A stretch of 64,000 nucleotides of DNA from Eupeodes corollae. Taxonomy: Eukaryota; Arthropoda; Insecta; Diptera; Syrphidae. The stretch lies in assembly GCF_945859685.1 (NCBI RefSeq), contig NC_079148.1, forward strand, positions 91,393,007 to 91,457,006, read 5' to 3'. Numbering within the stretch: the first letter of the stretch is position 1; every line of letters starts with the position of its first letter. The notes beneath the pieces were generated by a model that worked only from the letters and a program-made list of their open reading frames with translations, searched no databases and had not been told where the DNA came from. The position numbers and the translations under genes are program-made. Positions 31,101-40,100 of this stretch are shown in pieces.

Positions 31101-34100
31101 AACGTGTACTCACAAGTGTGTACCAGTGAGCAATGTCAAAAGTTCACTTTCTCCACTGGCGAACGTTCACTTCACGAGGAAGTATGTACTAGGCTTTATA
31201 GTTTAACCCAAGTATAACATATCCAAAGTCTCCAAAACAGCCCTGTTTAAATGCGTGTGCACAAAAAGCCAATATAGTGATTTTGGGGACTTCAAAAACC
31301 GTTCTCAAGCTAAACCATTGCTAGCTTTGTTAAAAAAACGATATGTACTGAATTTGATTTTAATTTACCTGTCCTTGTGTTCCACAATATAGAAAATATA
31401 ATTGTGCGGTAAATATAAGAAAGCCATAAGCCATCAATACCAAAACAGGATAACTCCATAGTTCATTTAACCACTTTCCCAATTCACAAATTTCATCGTG
31501 AAGTTGGCAGAAATTACTTAATTTATCATCCATTTTGCTGATATTACTCAGTTCACTCGAAACATTAACTGAATTTTCCATTTTAATCTTATTCGATTTG
31601 TTGTAGCGAAATGAATTTCCTGAGTTTGATACTGCAACTATAATGAAAATCAGAAAGAATTTGTTAAATTTATTAATACAATAAGTGCTAAGTGGATAGT
31701 TTACGTTTTTGTATACTCGTGGCTGTGAGAATTTTGATTTCGGCGTTCCGTTTTTTTTTTAAGTTTTTTTTTTTTATTTTCAGCAAAATAATCTCGACTT
31801 AAACACTGTTCGACAAGGTTTCTACCTGGCAGTAAAATTGCACTTTTCAATGGGGTTTAATGGCCTTAATTCAAATCCTACTTCAACATTTTTAAAATTT
31901 GAAAAAAAACATATAGAAGGCTTTTGGAGGCTATCTAAATTTGTGAAGTAGCTTTCTTCAATATTCAGTTGTAATATTAATTTTATTTCCCATAATTTTC
32001 AAAAAATCTTCATAAGTTTAAAGATTTCACTTGTCTTAAACAAATCTAAAAGCAACGCTTAACTATTTTGGCTAAACCGTTTCTTAAAAGAAGAAGGCAA
32101 AACGATTTGAAGGTAAGTTAAATTCTTGTGACGAATCTGTTGCCTAAGCAATTCTGCAGGGTGGGCCATGAATTAGTTAACATTTGAAAAAATCGTATTA
32201 AAAAACTATTTAACATATTTTAGAAATCGTTTATTTACGAGGAATATAATTAGTTGTAATTTATTTTTTAAAAATTAAATCTTCTAAATGACCACCGTTT
32301 TGGTTTTTGCACTCATCTAAGCGAGTCCTGAAGTTTTCGAATACTCTTCTGCAAAGAGACCGCGAGATCACCGACATCTCTTCGATGATTTTTTCTTTAA
32401 TTTGACGGAGTGTATTTGGTTTATCAATGCAGACTCGACTCTTTAAATAACTCTATAAAAAGAAGTCTGCTGGGGATAGATCTGGACTTCTGGGTAGCCA
32501 TGGGATGTCACCTCGTCTGGAAATCAGCTTTTCCGGAAACATTTCTTTGACCACCGGCAAGTACTGGTTCGATGTGTGACATGTGGCTCCATCTTGTTGA
32601 AACCATGTGTTACGAATATAGCCAGCAAATTCCAGTAGCATCGGTGCTAAGTCCGCGGGCCGCCGGTTTATTTCACATTTAGTGTAGATCCCGTCTCTTC
32701 GAACTTCTTCACCCATTTCTTTATTAAAGGAGCACTTGGACACTGACTTAAGTCGTGTAAACCATATTCAACGCGAAATAAGCGTCTCACAGTAATGAGC
32801 AAAAAGTTACTTAAATAAAACTGTTTCATGCAGCAAGCGCGTTGCGGCCCCGCGAAGCGATCCATTGCGACTAAATTTCCAAGAAGCGAGCTAGTGCCCC
32901 AGCCCGCGCCTCGCGCGCCAATAGTTTGCGCGGTAAGTTACATTTAAATGTTAACGAATTCTAGGCCCACCCTGTATTATATCAACTTTTAAAGATCAAT
33001 TAAAAATATTAAAACAATGCTTAAAATAGACATTTTTAAATAATTAAAATCAAAGTTTGGATTCAAAATCAGTATTGATTTCAAAAAATCCTTATCAAAA
33101 CTATGAATGAATTAAATTAGAAGTATGATCAAAATTTCAAACAGAGTTAAGCAAGGACTCATAAGTCATAACTAATGAGAATTACTTAAAATGCTTTCAA
33201 TTGCATCTAAAAGACAGATTTGTATTTTTTGAAATCATTATACAAATTATTTCAAAAGGTATTTTAAATTCTAACATAACTTTAAAAATCCAGTTTTTGT
33301 TTGTTTTAAAAGCCTGATGTGATAGACAAACTTAAAGGCGAGGTTCGAATTTAGTATTTTTTAATCATTTATAATCTTCCCATAGGAAGGGAATGGGTCT
33401 GATTTGTCAAATTGACAATTTTGACATTTCTCGACGATTTAAGGTCACTAGAGTCAAAATAAAAGATTTTTAGAAAGATGTCTGTGCATGCGTGCGTACG
33501 TACGTTCGTACGTCCGTACGTTCGCGACGTTTTTTTCGTCATCCATAGCTCAAGAGCCAGAAGAGATATTCACTTCAAATAAATTTTGTTATACAGATAA
33601 TAAAAAAAATGCAGAACGGGCAAGAAAATTGCGTGTTTTTTTTTACCACAGGAGTTTTAAAAAATGGTGAACATTTTGTTTAACCCTTAATATCTTACGA
33701 ACCAAAAACGCTAGAGACTTGAACTACATTTTTGTTTAAGATTCAGTAACATTTTGAGAAAATCGAATTGACAGTTTTATTTACAAAAAATAAAAACTTA
33801 AAAGAAAATTTAATAAAATTTGGTAAGAATTGGTTTTCGACTAAAATATCTTTTCAAAAACTTGAGACTATGGATTTAAGCTAATTTTAATTTATAAGAA
33901 ATATTGTTTTCAACATTTGGAAAAATTTTGAGAAAAATCGATTTTTTTTTTATACAAAATAAAAACCAAAAAAAACATTGCTCAAAGTTTGTAAAAAATT
34001 TAATTTCGATTTAAATATCTTTTCAAAAATTTGAGATTATGGCTGTCAACTAATTTTATCTTGTAAGATATATATTTTTTTTAATTTTGAAAGATTTTTT

Positions 34101-37100
34101 AAAAATCGAATTGACAGTTTTTTTTAGAAAAATAAAAATCTAAACAAAAAAATAAATGAAATTTGGTAAAAATTGATTTTCGACTCAAATATATTTTTAA
34201 AACTTTGAGATATTAGCTTTAAACTTGTTTTATTTCACAGAAAATATTGTTTTCGATACTCACTATTTTTTTTTATAAAAATCAAACAGTCAGTTTTTTC
34301 ATAAAAATATAAATTCTACAAAAAATAGTACCCAAATTAGGTAAAAATTGATGTTCGCTTCTTGATATATTTTGCCTTGCAAAGTTTTCAATGTTTTATG
34401 TTGAAACATAAAAAGCAAAGCACTATTAAAAGTGCTCCATCACAGTCATTTAACTTAATCAAGAGCAACAGACCATTTATTATAAGAATTTTTTTCACGA
34501 TTTTCTGAGAGTGTATTGGCAAATTCAATTCAAAACTGAAACTATCAAAATTGTTTTCTTCAATCCTAATGTGATTTATTTCCCTTCAACACTTGGTCTT
34601 CTTTACATTTACATCCTAACTTCTGTAGTTTTTTCCAAAAGAAATTTCATTTTGATAATCAACAAAAAACAAGTATTTCTAATGAGATGTTTATTACATT
34701 GAAATTAATTAACAATGGCAAACGGTATCACCCAAATACGCACCAAGGTTACGTTTCCACTGTCATATTTTGCATTGACCTAAGCAATGTCTTTTGAAAG
34801 ACCTAAAGAAAAAATATCTAATTGCCATCATAATATTTTGGTAGTAAAATTTGATCTAGACCAAAAACTTTTGTTGTCTCATAACGATTGTTTTATTGCA
34901 TCATTTTTAACTTTCCATAGGAATTTTGACATTTCTCGACGTTGGTAAAAATAATTGATATTCGAATCTTGTTATCTCATAAATAAACGAAAGTATTGGC
35001 TTCAAAATAATTTCATTCTGTGCTCAATTTTCTTTAAAAATCCAATCTGTATTTGTGTCTCCTAAAATCAAAAGCAACATATTCCACTTTTCTAGAAAAC
35101 AAAGTTAACGACGCAATTTTCTTCATTTTTTTTAAATCTATCTTTCAATGTGATTGAAATTTTCAAAAGTTTTCCTATTCCAAAGATATTTTGTTTTAAA
35201 TACTAGTGTTAGAATCAAAAACAACGTATTCCCCAGACATTTTTGAATCAAAACGATTTTATTCCTGTTTTGAAACAAAGTAGCTTTATTCCAGAGTAAA
35301 TTCAATTTTTTTTTAATCAAAACAAATGTATTCCAAGTTGTGGCCCGAAAATCAATCCGTTAAACTATTGTGCATGGATTTAATAATTATTTTTAGTTCG
35401 ATCTGTTAAGCTATTAAGGGCGGATGCAATTTTATAAAACGTCAGTATGGAATCAATCGAATCACCTGTTCTTACAGCTTTTTTCACTATGTAGGTACAA
35501 AAGAAAACAACCAATGACAACATGCAACCATAAAGGTGGATCTTATAAATGTAGAAAATTGAGAACAGCAGATGCATTATATTTTTCAAATGGTTTTTAT
35601 ACAATACCCTCAAAAGCTATTGCAACATTCAAAAGTCTGAACGTTCGGACCGAAATTTGAAGAATGGGCCAAGGAAACAGTTCTCTGTAACTCTTTTTGT
35701 CAGAACAAAACAAAAGCATACCGTTAAAGTTTGCCAAAAGACTTTTTTTTTTTTTAAATATTTTTGGAGTTACAGCCAGTCGAGTAAGAAATATTTGCAA
35801 TAATCATTTCAAAACAGGATCAGTTCCTTCGGAAAAACGTGGTGGTGACCAAAAAAGCTCTAAGCTAAGAGAGACGGAGGAACTCATAATTAATTTTATA
35901 AAAAAATATAAACCATTGAAGTGCATTATTGTAGGAGTAGAACCGCTAAACGACAGTAAAATGTGGAAAGGTTTCAATCAGATCCATCAACTCAACCAAG
36001 CTAAAGTAAGCTTTTTTGGTATGGTTTTCAACACATGCTTTAATCTTGGTTTTAAACCACCTTCATCAGATGTCTTCTCGACATTTCTTCAAATTAAGGA
36101 ACTGTTAAAAATTGAAAGAGAAGATGAAGAAAAGGTTCAACTAATGACAAAACTTCAGATCCATAACTTGCGGGGAAAAGCATTTGTTGACGTCTTATGA
36201 GAGGAAAGAGAAGAATTGTTGACAATGTCTTTCGGCTGTCAGAAAAATATGACACTACCGACAGTTTCTGACCAAGCAGCTTATTAGAGTCGGCAGATAT
36301 ATCTGTATCTTTTTGGCCTCGTTGTAAGTAATTTGCACTCATCAAAAAACCACAGACCCAAAAGATCAAATCAAATGGTAGACATGTGCATTCAAGAGAA
36401 CACAAGCGTCCACAGGTTTTTCTCAAAACCAACCTCTGTCTATCAACTCTTACTCTCACCTCCCCGTGGTCAACATCGGGTGCCTAATAATTCAACTGGA
36501 GATTGGGTTCCAACCCCAGTGGAAAGTTGTTGTTGAGGTGGGGAGAGGTGTTTCCACTAAGGCACCTCTCCTTATCCAGACGGCAGCAGAGGAATTCCCG
36601 AGATGAAATCAACGGTAACGTCTACAGTTCCAGTAAGGTTGAACAACTTAGGGAACACCTTATAGGGCTTCTTTGAAATATTCGGAGCACAGGCCTATAA
36701 TTAGCGGTTTTATCGGGCTCCCTATCCTTGGGGTTATACTTAGGATCTGGCCCTCCAGGTTGGGGGTTGTGCTGTCGGGGTGACTTCCTGGCCACGTAAA
36801 AGCTTTCATAGTTGCGAAGCACCAACAAGCCTCGGATACGGACGGATTTACTGTTGACAACCAACGCAAACGAATAAAGGACAACGAACTTCGGATATGC
36901 ACGTGGAATGTTAGGTCCCTTAACAGACCACGTGCGGCCGAAGAATTAGCGGAGTCCATAGACCGCTATAAAGCAGATATCACCGCCATCCAGGAAATAC
37001 AATGGGATGGGCCGGGCAAAAAGAGGATGAAAAACTGCGATATTAACTATGGTCACTGTTACCACGAAAACCAACAGCGCTTATTTGGATGCGGCTTTGT

Positions 37101-40100
37101 CATCGGAGCCAGACTTAGGCAAGAAGTCTTGAGCTATAGGTGCATCAATGAGCGCTTCATGACCATACGCATCAAGGCTAAATTCGGCAACATTAGCCTG
37201 ATATGCGCGCACGCACCCACAGAAGAGAAAGACGACAACACCAAAGATATGTTCTTCGAGCTCTTAGACAAAACATATGAGCAGTGCCCTAGCTACGATA
37301 TTAAAATAGTCCTGGGCGATTTTAATGCCAAGCTAGGAAGGGAAGACATCTTTGGTGGAATAATCGGGAAAAACAGCCTGTACGACAACACTTCCGATAA
37401 TGGATTCAGGCTCATAGATTTTGCTGCGGGGCGAAACGTCATGGTAGCCAGTACGCGTTTTCCACACCTCAACATCCACAAAGGAACTTGGACTTCTCCA
37501 GATCAATCTACCGTCAACCAGATTGACCATATTGCGATCGACGCCAGACACGCTTCCAGCATTATGGATGTACGAACTTTCCGAGGAGCTAACATCGACT
37601 CGGACCACTACCTCGTTGTTGCCAAGGTAGCACTTCGGCTTTCCAGACCCAAGCCAAAACAGGGAGGTGCTGGGAGAAGGTACAACGTCGAACGGCTACA
37701 ATCGCCAGAGGTCGCCAAATCCTTTTCCGACCGAGTTACAAGTAACCTCTCTCGAAGTTCGAAGTTCTTTGCCGCCAACACAATGTATCAAAAACCAGTG
37801 GCAACATTGCCAAGATGCAATCAGAGAAGCCGCCTCTGATGTGCTGGGTTTCAAACAGCTACCAACAATTAACGCCTGGTTTGATGAGGAATGTCGGCAG
37901 AAAAATGCAGTCAAACAACAGGCACGCAAAGCGGCGCTGCATAAAAGGTCGAGAGCTGCTCATGAGCTCTATGAGCAGAAGAGACGAGAGGAACGCCGAC
38001 TTCTCAGAAAGAAAAAGAGAGGGCATGAGAAGCGTGCGGGCGAAGATGTTGAGAGGTTTTAAAGCAGGAATGAAGTTTGAAAATTTTATGAACAGGTGAA
38101 ATGAAATTCACAGGTACATAAACCTAGAACCAAAGGCTGCAAAGACGAAAGTGGAAACATCTTATTGGAACCGCAGTCAATGCTGAGGATCACCTCTGCC
38201 GTAATATGTGAACGTCTAAAGCCCATCTTCAACAACCTGATATGTCCTTATCAGTGTGGTTTTAGACCAGGAAAATCCACAGTTGATCAAATATTCCCAT
38301 TACGGCAGATCCTGGAAAAAACCCAAGAACACCAAATCGACACCCATCATCTTTTCATCGATTTTAAGGCCGTATATGACAGCATATACAGGGACAAGCT
38401 GTATAAAACTGCTGTATAAAGCTGTTTTGGCATCTCTGCCAAACTCGTCCGTTTGTGCAGGATGACCATGGAGAATTCACGCTGTTCCATAAAGGTTGGA
38501 AACAACTTAACAGAACCTTTCGATGGCAAAAAAGGTTTTAGACAAGGTGATGCGAATAGTGCAGAGCTCACACGTCAACACTAGAGGCACTATCTTTCAA
38601 AAGTCTGTCCAATTACTGGCATATGCTGATGACATTGACATAATCAGAAGAACTCAGCGTGATGTCAATGGGGCTTTTGTAAGTATTGAGGCAGAGTCGG
38701 TAAAAATGGGTTTAGACGTAACTTTGAGGTAGTCGAGGACTTCGTCTACCTAGGCTCCGCTGTAAACGCAGAAAACAACACCAGCGCTGAGATCAAACGC
38801 AGAATAATTCTTGCTAACCGCTGTTTCTTTGGACTAAGAAAGCAATTGAGTGGTAAAGTCCTCACTCGAGGGACCAAAGTGTTGCTATATAAGACCGTTA
38901 TCATCCCCGTCCTGCTATAGGGTGCAGAAGCATGGACTATGATAAAAGCGGATGAAAGCACCTAAGGTCGCTTCGAGAGAAAAGTTCTTCGTGTGATCAA
39001 CGGTCCCGTATGCATCGAAGGGGAGTGGAGGAGAAGATGAGGGTGAGGCCCTATTTCAAACAGGACTGTAGCGCCACCTTAAGTAAGTATTTCAACAGCT
39101 TTGCGTTACAATTTTGGAAGGCATTAAAACGATTCGTTTGGTTGCTAATGGATGTGGTGGTCGGAATAAACACTCGATTTTGATAAGTACATATGCAAAT
39201 AGAGCACTACGTCACATTAACTCCGTCGAATTGATTTTCCCCATTCCTGGGCACTCCTATATACCTCCTGATAGCGTGTTTGCTCAAATCGAGAAAAAAT
39301 TTATAGCTAAGGAAACCATCGTGCCTGTTGATGAGTATTTGCCCATTTACAGGAACTCGGAACTGTACTGAACTTGGGATCCTATGAATGTCCGGTTTTA
39401 GACTTTAAAGATGAAATTTTAAAATTTACAAAGCCAACTTCCGCTTGGCATTTTAAATTCAACGCATCAAAAAGATTTATTTTAAAAAGAGGAAAACTAG
39501 GCTGAATTGGCGTTCGGAGTGAACCCTTTTATAAGTCAGATATTGGAAACCAAACAGAAAGAAAGGCAAACTTTGTTCTTCCATGGCTCTAAAAAAACTA
39601 TCTTTAGGTGTAAAATAAAAGGATGCAAAGATTAATAACGTTGATAATTTACTCTAAAAACATTTGCTTTGGAAGCAATTCGAAATCCTTTCAATTGCTG
39701 AATTTGTATAAGGATATTATCGAAGTAAATAATACTCATGTTGAAGACAACATCGAAGCTGATCTTATTTTCGAACCCTATGAACCGCATGTAGCCATCA
39801 GGATTTAATTTAAACTATAGATACTTAATATTCTTATTACTATCAATAATTTTTGTTTGTTAATGTTTTTCTTTAGTTTAAATTACTTATTTATTTAACC
39901 AGAAAAAATATTAAAAATTAACCAAATCATATGTGTTTCATTTTTAAAATCAAACTATTCCGAAAAGAAAATTTCCATTCAATGAATTTCAAAACAACAC
40001 TATTCCAAAATGCATTGTTAAATATGTCAAAGACGTTAGGACTGCCAAAGCCAAATGATAAGCAATTAGAATTGAAGATCTAAGCTGAAACATAAAAAGA

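Noticed and set aside
32820..32940. CpG island or promoter
   Set aside because: The GC-rich block lies within the inverted ends of a mariner derivative and corresponds to its 5' part, so it is transposon sequence.
33482..33532. CRISPR-like or promoter element in the CGTACGTT stretch
   Set aside because: Repeats are four-base simple sequence without spacers; this is a microsatellite in a larger repeat.
39114..39371. Small host gene of 85 codons
   Set aside because: Its wording (EGIKTIRLVANGCGGRNKH) continues the interrupted DUF7869-like gene from 36330, with A2 between.
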